A stretch of DNA of 64,000 nt from Paenibacillus farraposensis (GTDB lineage: Bacteria; Bacillota; Bacilli; Paenibacillales; Paenibacillaceae), in the NCBI RefSeq assembly GCF_020736845.1, contig NZ_JAFFQR010000079.1:109824-173823 (forward strand). Reading direction: 5' to 3'. The notes beneath the pieces are model-generated. The model ran no database searches, was not told the origin of the DNA, and was given only the letters and a program-made list of their open reading frames with translations. The translations under genes and the position numbers were made by a program. Each line of letters begins with the position of its first letter. Positions within the stretch are counted from its first letter, which is position 1. Positions 42,317 through 50,305 of the stretch are shown here, piece by piece.

Positions 42317-43489
42317 TTGAGAATACGCGTGATGGGAATGCTCATGACGTCAGCCGCGCTATTAGCAGCAATTCATGTGGCCCCGGGTCAGGTTGATGCA
42401 GCGGCATCGACAGCATCCACAGGACAGAAGGCGGTTATTCAATCGGCTGTAAAGCTCAGAGCCAATCCTTCGACGACGGGGGATGTAGTCAGTTTTATGA
42501 AGCAGGGAGAGGCTGTAACGGTATTAGAGAAAACAAACAGCTATTGGTATAAGATCAAGACTTCTAATGGAGTAACCGGATATACGAGCAGCTCAGACAA
42601 GTACATAAAAGTTAGCGCTGCCACCAGCGCTGCTGCTACTGTCATCCCGACTGACAGCCGTAAACCGGAAGCCGCGGAATCTAATAAAAGCAGTGCTTTG
42701 ACTAAAGGAACCCCGGTCTCAGTGAATAGTTCGGCCGGTCAAACGAAAGCTACGATTCAAACGTCTGTTCGTTTGCGGGCGGGGGCATCCACTTCTTCCG
42801 AGATTTTGGGCTATTTGAATACAGGGGATGTCGTCACAATTACCGATCCCAACAGCGCTTATTGGTTCAAGGTTACCACTGCTGATGGTGTGGTAGGCTA
42901 TGTCAGCTCGTCTCCGCAATATATTCGCATTGGCGAGGGTGTTGTCGTACAGCAGCCTGTGAATGATTCAGAGGCACCTGCTCCTAAAACTACTGTTGTA
43001 CCTGCTGCAACGTCAACTTCGTCAGTAATTGGCTTGCCTTCCGGCGACGCAGCGGCTGCAATAGAACAGGTTATTAACACAGGCATGACTTATCTTGGAA
43101 CCCCATATGAATATGGTTCTGACCGTAATAGTACGACTACTTTTGATTGCTCGGCATTTACCCGGCAAATTTTCCGTGAGGCTGCAGGTATCCAGCTTCC
43201 GGCAGATTCTCGTTCACAGGGTGAGTGGATCAAACAGCACAGTCAGCCGAATACTGACATGACTACGCTCAAGCGTGGCGATCTGCTCTTCTTTACGAAT
43301 TATAATGCATCTTCCGAGACGTACACGTCCCTGGATAATTCCTCTCAAACGATCACACACGTTGCTGTATATTTGGGAGGCAATAAGCTTCTTCATACGT
43401 TTTCTGTAGCGGCTGGTGGTGTGAAAGTGACGGATTTCGGCAAAGCCTGGCAGGACCGTTTCCTGTTTGGAGGCAGCGTGGTCCAATAA
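42317..43489 (+). CDS. Secreted NlpC/P60 peptidoglycan hydrolase with two SH3b domains
   Basis: A cell-wall endopeptidase of 390 residues with an N-terminal signal peptide (cleavage near VDAAAS), two bacterial SH3 domains (about residues 38-92 and 135-190: VKLRANPSTTGDV and VRLRAGASTSSEI), a Thr/Ser/Ala linker, and a C-terminal NlpC/P60 domain. Catalytic residues are Cys278 (FDCSAFT), His348 (THVAVYLG) and His360 (LLHTFS). These enzymes usually cleave gamma-D-Glu-meso-DAP bonds. The TTG start follows AGGAGGTG. Monocistronic. Confidence 0.92.
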   Translation: MRIRVMGMLMTSAALLAAIHVAPGQVDAAASTASTGQKAVIQSAVKLRANPSTTGDVVSFMKQGEAVTVLEKTNSYWYKIKTSNGVTGYTSSSDKYIKVSAATSAAATVIPTDSRKPEAAESNKSSALTKGTPVSVNSSAGQTKATIQTSVRLRAGASTSSEILGYLNTGDVVTITDPNSAYWFKVTTADGVVGYVSSSPQYIRIGEGVVVQQPVNDSEAPAPKTTVVPAATSTSSVIGLPSGDAAAAIEQVINTGMTYLGTPYEYGSDRNSTTTFDCSAFTRQIFREAAGIQLPADSRSQGEWIKQHSQPNTDMTTLKRGDLLFFTNYNASSETYTSLDNSSQTITHVAVYLGGNKLLHTFSVAAGGVKVTDFGKAWQDRFLFGGSVVQ

Positions 43490-43525
43490 AACAAAGCTAA
43501 TGGTATAAAAGCTCCATCAATAAAA

Positions 43526-43569
43526 GGATGTTCCACGCCCCTGTGATAAGGGTGGGAGCATCCTTTTTT
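43526..43569 (+). terminator. Terminator after the NlpC/P60 gene
   Basis: GGATGTTCCACGCCC pairs with GGGTGGGAGCATCC across a 9-base loop, followed by six T residues. Confidence 0.88.
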
Positions 43570-43712
43570 CATTTTAGCTCGATGAAGCCTGTTTCTCTCC
43601 CATAATACCATTTCAGCATGTTCTGTATCCTCCTTTTTTTGTATATAATGAGGCGTGCTTTCTATTCCGTAGAACATAGCGTCTGAAGCGGGAAAAGACA
43701 GGTTTGGACGCT

Positions 43713-43738
43713 GTTTCGTGTCAGGACGTTAAGGGTAA
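43713..43738 (+). promoter_or_regulatory. Sigma-B-like promoter upstream of the DUF948 gene
   Basis: GTTTCG (43713-43718), a 14-base spacer and GGGTAA (43733-43738) resemble the Bacillus sigma-B consensus GTTTAA-N12-14-GGGTAT. It is 52 bases before the DUF948 start, the gene just upstream of the rsbW/sigB remnants. B. subtilis sigB is autoregulated from such a promoter. Confidence 0.5.
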
Positions 43739-43789
43739 CTATGCAGTAATCATGAACATCATCGTGAAGGATGAAAGAGAGGTTACGTC

Positions 43790-44311
43790 ATGTTAACACA
43801 GGTCAGCATTTTTATTATTGCTATCGCATTTGCTGTTCTCGTCATTTTTCTTATTAAAACACTCAAAGCAGCACAAGGTTCTTTGGATAAGGTGACGCAA
43901 ACCTTGCAGGATGTACAAAAAACAGTTGATGAACTGAGTTATGAAGTCAAGCAAACGGTTCGGCATGCGAGTGACATCACAGCAGACGTTGACCATAAAC
44001 TAAAGCAAGTGGGGCCTATAATGGAATCCGTTAAAAACCTGGGTGAAGTGCTCAGTGAAGTAACACTGGCGGCCAAGCAGGCTTCTACTGCGTTAATGAC
44101 CCGCCTGCAAAAATCGCATGATGCTGGGGATCAGGCGTCCAGAACCGACAATGCGGTCAGATCAGTGGCACCGAACGCGCCTTTAACCGCAACAAAGCGA
44201 ACGGTTCAGGGCTACAATGCGACCTGCGAGGAGCCTGCGGCGAAATCAGCTAAAAAGTGGTTGGATTATATGGACATCGCCGCCAACTTGTGGCAGAAAT
44301 TGCGCCAGTAG
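43790..44311 (+). CDS. DUF948 (YtxG-like) membrane-anchored coiled-coil protein
   Basis: A 173-residue protein with an N-terminal TM helix (IFIIAIAFAVLVIFLI) and a long heptad-rich region (residues 25-100) containing LDKVTQTLQDVQKTVDELS, which is the DUF948 pattern. The C-terminal third is low in structure. In B. subtilis the related YtxG belongs to the sigma-B general stress regulon, and a sigma-B-like promoter precedes this gene. The molecular function is unknown. Confidence 0.78.
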   Translation: MLTQVSIFIIAIAFAVLVIFLIKTLKAAQGSLDKVTQTLQDVQKTVDELSYEVKQTVRHASDITADVDHKLKQVGPIMESVKNLGEVLSEVTLAAKQASTALMTRLQKSHDAGDQASRTDNAVRSVAPNAPLTATKRTVQGYNATCEEPAAKSAKKWLDYMDIAANLWQKLRQ

Positions 44312-44350
44312 CCCGGTGGCTGAACCGTAAACTAAAGGAAATTTCATTGA

Positions 44351-44581
44351 AAGGGTGAGGTTTATGTTGAAGACTTTATTAAAGGTGGTTGCGTTACTCA
44401 TTCCCTTTCTTTGCCCGCAACTGCTGATTTTGTTGATATTGTAAGATTAAATTTATACGGTATTGCCGCAAAAATGGGATTTTCTTATGAGGATATTGAA
44501 GACATGAAAGTGTAGTATCGGAAGCCTGTAATAACTCGGTCCTGTATGCATACAGTCATGAGGGGGAGTCGTGGAAGTAAC
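44351..44581 (+). pseudogene. rsbW: Remnant of anti-sigma-B factor RsbW (N-terminal part)
   Basis: One frame (44351-44515) reads SLSLPATADFVDIVRLNL then YGIAAKMGFSYEDIEDMKV, and ends at TAG. Shifting by one base continues VSEACNNSVLYAYSHEGES (44515-44571). Together these match the RsbW/SpoIIAB kinase N-terminus up to the ATP-binding N-box, with one base missing between MKV and VSEAC. The only well-placed start (ATG 44364 behind AAAGGGTGAGG) is in another frame and yields a 26-residue hydrophobic peptide. The remaining ~90 residues of RsbW (G1, G2 boxes) are absent. Confidence 0.75.
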
Positions 44582-45143
44582 ATGATCCGCAAGTATGAGC
44601 CGTTTGGGTATCCCCTTTGAACCGTATGCGATGAAAAGCATGCTTGGACATATGAAAAATTATTTGCGTGACAAATCATGGTATATTCAGGTTCCCCGCC
44701 GCATTAAGGAAAAGGGAGCGCTCGTTCAGCATGCCATCGACGAACTGACCGTCATAATGGAGCGTTCACCGAACGTGAACGAGATTGCGGAATATTTGGA
44801 TTTGACCATGGAAGAAACGATTGAGGTGCTTGCGGGCCGCGAGTGCTGTCATTATGTTTCACTAGACTCTTTATCCCAGGAAGAGAGCGCAGCTACATTA
44901 GGTGAGCTGATTAGCTCGGATGCCGATGATTATGACACAGTTGAAAAACGGATGGATTTGCAGCAGGCTATAAGCCAACTGAAAGAGCAGGAACAGAAAG
45001 TGCTCCTTCTCGCATTTCAGGACGGTCAATCTCAACGTGCGATTGCGCAAACCTTGGGCGTATCGCAAATGAGCGTTTCCCGCATCCAGAAGCGAGCAAC
45101 TGAAAAGCTAAAGCAGATGATGTCCAATTCCTCGATCTTATGA
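44582..45143 (+). pseudogene. sigB: 5'-truncated sigma-B/F-type RNA polymerase sigma factor
   Basis: From 44595 an ATG frame gives 182 residues beginning at the end of region 2 (GIPFEPYAMKSMLGHMKNYL), then region 3 (YIQVPRRIKEKG and following) and an intact region 4 HTH (SQRAIAQTLGVSQMSVSRIQ). Just before it MIRKYEP (from 44582) continues the homology in another frame, with two bases missing. Regions 2.1-2.3, needed for core binding and -10 recognition, are absent, so the product is unlikely to work as a sigma factor. It is joined directly to the rsbW remnant. If translated, it might act as a truncated DNA-binding protein. Confidence 0.72.
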
Positions 45144-45243
45144 GAAAACAGCGGAATGTATGGCTTGCAAAAACACCAGCTTCTTGCATGCTGGCTGTTC
45201 GATGTTTGGCATCTATTCCTGTTGTGCACAGAACGCTGGGCTA

Positions 45244-45381
45244 TCAGGATGTGGCATTTAATTGTTTTTCCGTATCCTTCGCTGCCTGGGCTACCGCAGC
45301 ACCGATTAAACCTCCGATGAATAGCCTCTTTGCAAAGCTTGAAGTATGACCTGCCGTATTTTGTTGATCCATGTTGCTCAT
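45244..45381 (-). CDS. Short YtxH-like protein (45 aa)
   Basis: A 45-residue gene with a strong AAGGGGAGTGAT site before the ATG. The product includes FAKRLFIGGLIGAAVAQAAK, which is the Gly/Ala-rich TM start of the YtxH family. The usual long helical tail is missing and the protein ends soon after in EKQLNATS. It is convergent with the sigma-factor remnant. YtxH, like YtxG, is a general stress protein in Bacillus. Confidence 0.65.
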   Translation of the reverse strand: MSNMDQQNTAGHTSSFAKRLFIGGLIGAAVAQAAKDTEKQLNATS

Positions 45382-45670
45382 GTCGTATCACTCCCCTTAA
45401 TGAGAAAAAATATATATATTAGGCAGCTCTAGCTTCGAGTACTGCTTTGTTTTGCTTACTTCGTATATAAACGCCCTTGACCTTGAATGAAACAAAAATC
45501 AATCCCGGGTTCGTTTATAGCCGTGGAGTGGATGAAGGAGGGGAAAACTGCTGGCACGCTTGCCAGTAGACGACAGGAACGTTAAATATCAGACATATGA
45601 TTCCTGCAAGATAGCCACCCGCAGTGTCGTAGGAAAGTGAACCATGGAGGTGCAGGCTGCTTGACCCAAA
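45382..45670. other. Intergenic region without a clear gene
   Basis: No convincing gene. A minus-strand frame of about 43 codons (near 45519-45660) contains a hydrophobic stretch (GGYLAGIICLIFNVPVVYW) but lacks a usable start codon and ribosome binding site. A weak GTTTCA-N11-GGGCGT pair on the minus strand upstream of the YtxH-like gene is a poor sigma-B match. Confidence 0.4.
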
Positions 45671-45731
45671 AAATAAAGCTCGTATTTCCGCTGCGCAACT
45701 GTTAATGCGAACAGAAATACGAGCTTTATTT
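45671..45731 (-). terminator. Terminator with perfect 18-bp stem after the DUF1128 gene
   Basis: AAATAAAGCTCGTATTTC and GAAATACGAGCTTTATTT pair perfectly around a 25-base loop. On the minus strand the stem runs into TTTTTT, so it ends the transcript of the gene at 45816-46043. Confidence 0.8.
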
Positions 45732-45815
45732 ACGAGGACCGCGCATGATCGTGATCTGTGTTACTCCGAAAGGGCAGGTCGTTAGTCAATCAAGCAGCCT
45801 GCCGTACAGGCCTGA

Positions 45816-46043
45816 TCAGGAGGGCTTACGCAATCTGCCCAGCTCAGAGACAACGGCTTCAACCTCTGAAATACTCAGGTTAGGCTTGTTTATCACCATT
45901 TCGTAGACATCATGGATGTCCTCATATTGCTCCAGCGAAAAAGCGGAGGCTTGCATCGCCGCTCCACTCGCCATACGCAGCTTGGTTTTAATACCTTCGA
46001 TCATATGCTCAATGTTGGCATGAGACGGTACAGACAAATCCAT
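45816..46043 (-). CDS. DUF1128 family protein (YfkK-like)
   Basis: A 75-residue soluble, mostly helical protein. It follows the YfkK/DUF1128 pattern: MDLS at the start, IEHMIEGIKTKLRM, YEDIHDVYEMVI, and SEVEAVVSELGRLR at the end. The function is unknown. It is divergent from the YyaC-like gene with an intergenic space of 120 bases. Confidence 0.85.
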   Translation of the reverse strand: MDLSVPSHANIEHMIEGIKTKLRMASGAAMQASAFSLEQYEDIHDVYEMVINKPNLSISEVEAVVSELGRLRKPS

Positions 46044-46163
46044 TGTTTATGTTCCATCCTTTCATAACAGGGGAAGTTGCCTGTATTGTATCATGTTTTT
46101 GTTGTAGAATGTACTGAAAGCCGGAATACCGATAAACAACTGAACCAAGGAGGATGGACAACG

Positions 46164-46754
46164 GTGTCTTTGCATAATCGAGCTTCCGCACCCGGTCGCT
46201 CCCCCTTAACAGATCATGTAGAGAAAACAGACCGTGAAGGGCTCGCCCGGTTCTTTCGGGAAATTCATGATCAGCATGCTATAGATCAATTAACCTTTGT
46301 TTGTATCGGTACGGATCGATCGTCGGGTGACTCGCTGGGACCGCTGGTTGGCACCATGCTCAAGGAGCAGGGATTTCCACACGTGATTGGCACAATGACA
46401 GAGCCGTGTGACGCGGAACATCTGGTTCCGTATCTGCAGCGCATTCCTCAGGACCATCATGTCATCGCCATAGACGCTTGTCTTGGACAGCAGGGCTCGA
46501 CAGGGATGTATCTTGTTGCCCGTGAGCCGCTGACTCCGGCCCGATCCGTTGGACTGGCTCTTCCATCTGTCGGACATTATAGCGTCGCAGCGATTGTGAA
46601 CGAGCGCAGTCCCAAGCCCTATTGGACCTTGCAAATGACGTCGCTTCACCTCGTCATGACGATGGCTGCGCATATTGCTAACACAGCGGCTTCTCAATTT
46701 GGCCTAAGCTCGGATAAGCAGGATTCCCCAAGGGGGTATCGTTTCAGATATTGA
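46164..46754 (+). CDS. YyaC-like spore protease-related protein (DUF1256)
   Basis: A 196-residue protein of the GPR-like YyaC family made in spore-forming Firmicutes. Motifs are FVCIGTDRSSGDSLGPLVG near residues 50-70, VIGTMTEPCDAEHL, IAIDACLGQQGSTGMYLV and LPSVGHYSVAAIVNE. The GTG at 46164 follows AAGGAGG with 10 bases spacing, and upstream in-frame codons cross the promoter region. It supports an endospore-forming host. Confidence 0.9.
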   Translation: MSLHNRASAPGRSPLTDHVEKTDREGLARFFREIHDQHAIDQLTFVCIGTDRSSGDSLGPLVGTMLKEQGFPHVIGTMTEPCDAEHLVPYLQRIPQDHHVIAIDACLGQQGSTGMYLVAREPLTPARSVGLALPSVGHYSVAAIVNERSPKPYWTLQMTSLHLVMTMAAHIANTAASQFGLSSDKQDSPRGYRFRY

Positions 46755-46796
46755 TGGTCTGCTTAATAATATATACATCGAGAGGGAAGGGTTCAC

Positions 46797-47010
46797 ATGA
46801 GTACTGTCGGCTTCCGCTTTGCCCGTCCTTTTAGTAGCGGGTGAGCAGGATCAGGCCGTCCCTCCAGCCCGGATGTTTACATCGGATCGTACGGGGGTAA
46901 CTCAGGTTACTATACCGAAGGCTGGGCACATGAGCCTGTTCGAAGCACCGAAATTATTAGCGGGTGCCATTTCGTCATTTTTGGAACAAAATTTGAAGAA
47001 GCAAGCTTGA
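46797..47010 (+). pseudogene. Internally deleted alpha/beta hydrolase remnant
   Basis: The ATG at 46797 has a good site (GAGGGAAGGG) but its frame stops after 15 codons. From 46814 a second frame reads LPVLLVAGEQDQAVPP and on to AGHMSLFEAPKLLAGAISSFL, the last 65 residues of an alpha/beta hydrolase, with the acid Asp in GEQD and the catalytic His in AGHM. The nucleophile half is missing. The start region and C-terminus appear joined by an out-of-frame deletion. Confidence 0.7.
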
Positions 47011-47026
47011 AGAAAAATGCAATAAC

Positions 47027-47071
47027 CGGAACTCTCTGACACCATAATCAGAGGGTATCCGTTTTTTTTGT
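47027..47071 (+). terminator. Terminator after the hydrolase remnant
   Basis: CGGAACTCTCTGA and TCAGAGGGTATCCG pair with a small internal mismatch, followed by eight T residues. Confidence 0.82.
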
Positions 47072-47164
47072 GCAGCCCGTTGTTTTCGGTGTGACACTCT
47101 ACTCATCCGGTATATTTTATTTCTTTCAGGTTTGTTGTGTCCCGCTGGATAGCGTGTAAAACAT

Positions 47165-47731
47165 CTAATCCATTTTGCTTTTGTTCAAGGCAAACGCTGT
47201 CGGCAACCCGTCAATACTCTCCAAATTTTTCTCATAAGCATACTTTTTAAGCGCTTCTTCCCCCATCTGAATCGCGACTTCCTTCAGCTTTTTACGTTCG
47301 CTCGTGTATGTCATAAAGGGAACCGCAAAACCACATGAATTCTGCACCATGTGAACGTCCACAACAATGATTTGTCTAGCTCCGGGGAGCGGATTGAAAA
47401 GCGGGTACAGCTCATCCCATTGATGGGTATCAGGCAGCACGACTTTGCCAGTTCCGTAGAGCTTTAATACACTAGGCGCGCCCTCAAATGCACAGAACAT
47501 GAGGGTTACCCGTCCATTCTCTACAATGTGGGCGCTTGTCTCGTTGGTGCTTCCCGCCAAGTCGAGATAGGCTACCTTCTGATCCGACAGAATGCGAAAG
47601 GAATCATAACCCTTGGGGGAAAGATTGACGTGTCCCTCCTGGGATAGCGGTGCTGATCCTACAAAGAAAACGTGCTGCCGCTGTATAAATTCTTGATATT
47701 CCGGTAATATTGAGCTAAATCGATTAGCCAT
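47165..47731 (-). CDS. Pyridoxamine 5'-phosphate oxidase-fold flavoprotein
   Basis: A 188-residue split-barrel protein of the PNPOx-like family. Visible segments are FFVGSAPLSQEGHVNLSPKG near residues 22-42, VAYLDLAGSTNETSAHIVENGRVTLMF (FMN/dimer region), and IIVVDVHMVQNSCGFAVPFM. Such proteins bind FMN, F420 or heme, and the substrate is unknown. It is transcribed away from a TATAAT promoter overlapped by a perfect 30-bp palindrome. Confidence 0.85.
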   Translation of the reverse strand: MANRFSSILPEYQEFIQRQHVFFVGSAPLSQEGHVNLSPKGYDSFRILSDQKVAYLDLAGSTNETSAHIVENGRVTLMFCAFEGAPSVLKLYGTGKVVLPDTHQWDELYPLFNPLPGARQIIVVDVHMVQNSCGFAVPFMTYTSERKKLKEVAIQMGEEALKKYAYEKNLESIDGLPTAFALNKSKMD

Positions 47732-47831
47732 GCTTAATCATCCTTTCCTGGTAGATGATAATCGAATATTTTGTTTCAATGGAAAATAAATATTAAGATA
47801 TAAGTGTGGGTTAGTAGCTTATTATATCGAT

Positions 47832-47861
47832 TTATTTTTGTTTCATATGAAACAAAAATAA
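47832..47861. promoter_or_regulatory. Perfect 30-bp palindromic operator
   Basis: The arms TTATTTTTGTTTCAT and ATGAAACAAAAATAA are exact reverse complements with no loop. On the minus strand it covers the -35 region of a promoter with TATAAT at 47826-47821 that drives the PPOX-fold gene. A degenerate relative (ATTTTGTTTCAATGGAAAAT) lies at about 47768-47787, downstream of the start point. The regulator is unknown. Confidence 0.7.
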
Positions 47862-48000
47862 CATAATGCCGACAGAGGATCAACCATTATTTTTGCGATT
47901 GCCGTATGGGTGGTATTTGGCTTTTGGACAAGGATGTCATACAATCAGAAGGAACAGGGTTCTGCTTGTCTAGACATCGGGATGAAAGGAAGGGAACGGC

Positions 48001-48657
48001 TTGCTAAGAAAAGATTACTTGCTCAGCATGATGGAAGAATTGACAACCGCCGTAGCAACCGTACTCGGACTAAGACGTGAAAATAAACACGTCGAAGCGC
48101 TGAATCAACTAGATGATCTGCTCAATAAGCAGTTTCGTCTGCGTTCAGATTTGCTTAGACGATTGCCGCCGGAACAAATTATTGAACTCTTCCGCCTGGG
48201 TCCTGGAATTGAAGCAGACAAGCTTCAGCAGGTCGCTCGTATTTTGGAAGAGGAAGCTGTAATTTACAGGGAAACCGGCAGAACGGATGAGGGAATCCGG
48301 ATTTTGATGAAGTCCCTCCATCTATATTTATACAGCGATTCACAAGGTGCGGCTCGTGAACTGCAGGATCTGCCTGAACGGATTGCGTGTATCGTTAATT
48401 TGTTGCAGGAATACGAGCTGCCCTCTGAAACTGGCAAGCTGCTGGCTGCTTATTATGAGCGGGAGGGCGGGCTGGACAAAGCCGCCGATGTTTGGTTCGG
48501 GCTGGCATGGGAGCAGCCGGAGCTGCGATCGGAAGCAGAGTCATTTTACCGTCAACTGCTGGACAAGACCGATTCGGAACTGGAGCGGGGTGGAATTTCA
48601 CGCCAGGAAGTCACCGAGGGTTTGGCTGAGATTACCCAATTACATGGAAGAAAGTGA
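48001..48657 (+). CDS. Helical repeat protein (DUF6483-like)
   Basis: A 218-residue, mainly alpha-helical soluble protein with TPR-like pairs of helices (EAVIYRETGRTDEGIRILMKSLHLYL; LAAYYEREGGLDKAADVWFGLAWEQ). The order agrees with what I know as DUF6483. Function unknown. The TTG start follows GGAAGGGAACGGC. The downstream methyltransferase gene begins one base after its stop region, so the two are co-translated. Confidence 0.7.
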   Translation: MLRKDYLLSMMEELTTAVATVLGLRRENKHVEALNQLDDLLNKQFRLRSDLLRRLPPEQIIELFRLGPGIEADKLQQVARILEEEAVIYRETGRTDEGIRILMKSLHLYLYSDSQGAARELQDLPERIACIVNLLQEYELPSETGKLLAAYYEREGGLDKAADVWFGLAWEQPELRSEAESFYRQLLDKTDSELERGGISRQEVTEGLAEITQLHGRK

Positions 48658-48658
48658 G

Positions 48659-49858
48659 ATGTACCTTTTGGATTCACTGCGTGAGCTTATATACAAATTG
48701 ACCACAGGAGGCTCTCTGATAACGGCGACGCTAAGCCAGCTGCGCAAACGGGAGGAGACTTCTTTTACTAAAGTGCACATCAAGCCTGTGGAATTGAAAA
48801 ACAAGCTGCATTACCAGTTTGCTTTTCATTACAGCAACAAAGTTATTCATGAGAATCTGACCCCTGACGAAGCCTATGAGCGCATGACGGCGCTGTTTGA
48901 GGATACGTTCCGGCAAGGGCTTTTATGTGCCAAAAATGCGGACTATCAGGTGTTGATCAGCAAAAAATATAAAGTATCCATTTTGACCAAATCACCGAGT
49001 AAAAGTAAAGCCGACCTGTCTCATAATCGCAGAAAGCAATACGTGCTGGAAGAAGGGGAGCGCATCCCGTTCCTGATTGAATTGGGGATTATGAATGAGG
49101 ACGGTAAGGTGCTGGCCCGCAAGTACGATAAGTTCCGCCAAATCAACCGTTTCCTTGAAATGGTGCAGGATGTACTGCCTAACCTGCCCGTAGGACGTCC
49201 TTTGACGATTGTCGATTTTGGCTGTGGCAAATCGTATTTGACCTTTGCCTTGTATCATTATTTAGCTATTCAGCAAAAGAGACCTTTACAGATCGTCGGT
49301 CTGGACTTGAAGGCAGATGTCATTGAAACCTGTAACCTTCTGGCTCAAAAGCTGCAATACCGCCAGCTGGAGTTCATGGTCGGTGATATCGCGGACTATA
49401 ACGAACTGGAGCAGGTGGATATGGTCGTTACCTTGCATGCCTGTGATACAGCAACGGATGCGGCGCTGGAGAAGGCCGTGCGCTGGGGAGCGTCCGTCAT
49501 CTTGTCGGTTCCGTGCTGTCAGCATGAGCTGTTTGGCCAGCTGCAAAATCCGGTGCTGGAACCACTGCTTTCCCACGGTATTTTGAAGGAGCGTTTTTCT
49601 GCGCTGGCCACAGATGGAATCCGGGCCAAGCTGCTGGATATGATGGGGTATCGGACACAGCTGCTGGAATTTATCGACATGGAGCACACACCTAAAAATA
49701 TTTTGATTCGTGCCGTCAAAGGCCAGACGGGAGAGAGGTCAGCCCTATGGCGTGAATATACGGCATTTCGCGATTTTATTCATGCCGATCCTTATTTGGA
49801 GCATGCTTGTGCGGATTTGCTTCCCGAGGGTGCAGGGAAGACGAAGACACACCGTTAG
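48659..49858 (+). CDS. SAM-dependent methyltransferase (Methyltransf_32-type)
   Basis: A 399-residue protein with an N-terminal region of about 170 residues (VHIKPVELKNKLHYQFAF and following) and a Rossmann methyltransferase domain. The SAM-binding motif is VDFGCGKSYLTFALYHYL, the acidic loop VGLDLKADVIETC, motif II GDIADY, and VTLHACDTATDAALEKAV with SVPCCQHEL follows. The last is typical of Methyltransf_32 (METTL25/TRM13-related) proteins, suggesting an RNA or protein substrate. ATG 48659 follows the previous stop (48655-48657) by one base. Longer upstream frames lie inside the previous gene. Confidence 0.85.
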   Translation: MYLLDSLRELIYKLTTGGSLITATLSQLRKREETSFTKVHIKPVELKNKLHYQFAFHYSNKVIHENLTPDEAYERMTALFEDTFRQGLLCAKNADYQVLISKKYKVSILTKSPSKSKADLSHNRRKQYVLEEGERIPFLIELGIMNEDGKVLARKYDKFRQINRFLEMVQDVLPNLPVGRPLTIVDFGCGKSYLTFALYHYLAIQQKRPLQIVGLDLKADVIETCNLLAQKLQYRQLEFMVGDIADYNELEQVDMVVTLHACDTATDAALEKAVRWGASVILSVPCCQHELFGQLQNPVLEPLLSHGILKERFSALATDGIRAKLLDMMGYRTQLLEFIDMEHTPKNILIRAVKGQTGERSALWREYTAFRDFIHADPYLEHACADLLPEGAGKTKTHR

Positions 49859-49867
49859 AAATATAGT

Positions 49868-49903
49868 AAAAGTGGGGCCACACATTGGGGCTCCACTTTT
49901 TTT
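49868..49903 (+). terminator. Terminator after the methyltransferase gene
   Basis: AAAAGTGGGGCC pairs with GGGGCTCCACTTTT, followed by a T run. Confidence 0.82.
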
Positions 49904-49981
49904 GTAGCTTACAGTTTACGATTTACTATTTGCCATTACAGGTGTTCCCATTGCTCCATAAGTTTTATAGCTGCAAAGCTT

Positions 49982-50305
49982 CTATCCGCCATAGGCGCTT
50001 CTAAATGCGGCGCACAGGGTGCCGCGATCCACATTCCATAATGCCGCGAGTTCCTCGCTGACATCTTCGTCCCACCAGTCGCATAACAGCTTGCGGTTGC
50101 TTCGGTTATCTGCTATCCAGATCAGGTGTCCTACAACCTTGCGACAGTATAGCTCCTCACCCTGCTTGACCAGTTCGGGAGTAATGTGGACGGGCAAACG
50201 CTTGCGGGCGCGGTACAGCTCCTTGCTGCAGGCGCGCCGAATTCCACGGGCGGTTGGCAAACGGGATTGTGGATTGTCATGTTTGGGGAATTTGCCGGGA
50301 GGCAT
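49982..50305 (-). CDS. Conserved-looking hypothetical protein (107 aa)
   Basis: I do not recognise a named family. The 107-residue product is basic in its first half (RSN, RKRLPVHITPELVKQG) with several Trp and Cys residues (LIWIADN, CDWWDED). It starts with ATG behind a strong GGAGGGGG site, and codon use resembles its neighbours. It may be a Paenibacillus-restricted protein. It is divergent from the DedA gene. Confidence 0.55.
   Translation of the reverse strand: MPPGKFPKHDNPQSRLPTARGIRRACSKELYRARKRLPVHITPELVKQGEELYCRKVVGHLIWIADNRSNRKLLCDWWDEDVSEELAALWNVDRGTLCAAFRSAYGG

Noticed and set aside
44364..44444. A 26-codon hydrophobic peptide with a good ribosome binding site
   Set aside because: It overlaps the RsbW-homologous frame, which has clear protein homology. 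The start is better explained as the original rsbW start now out of frame.
48347..48658. N-terminal extension of the methyltransferase into the preceding gene
   Set aside because: The region is the out-of-frame 3' part of the DUF6483-like gene. The ATG at 48659 gives a protein starting at the recognisable domain.
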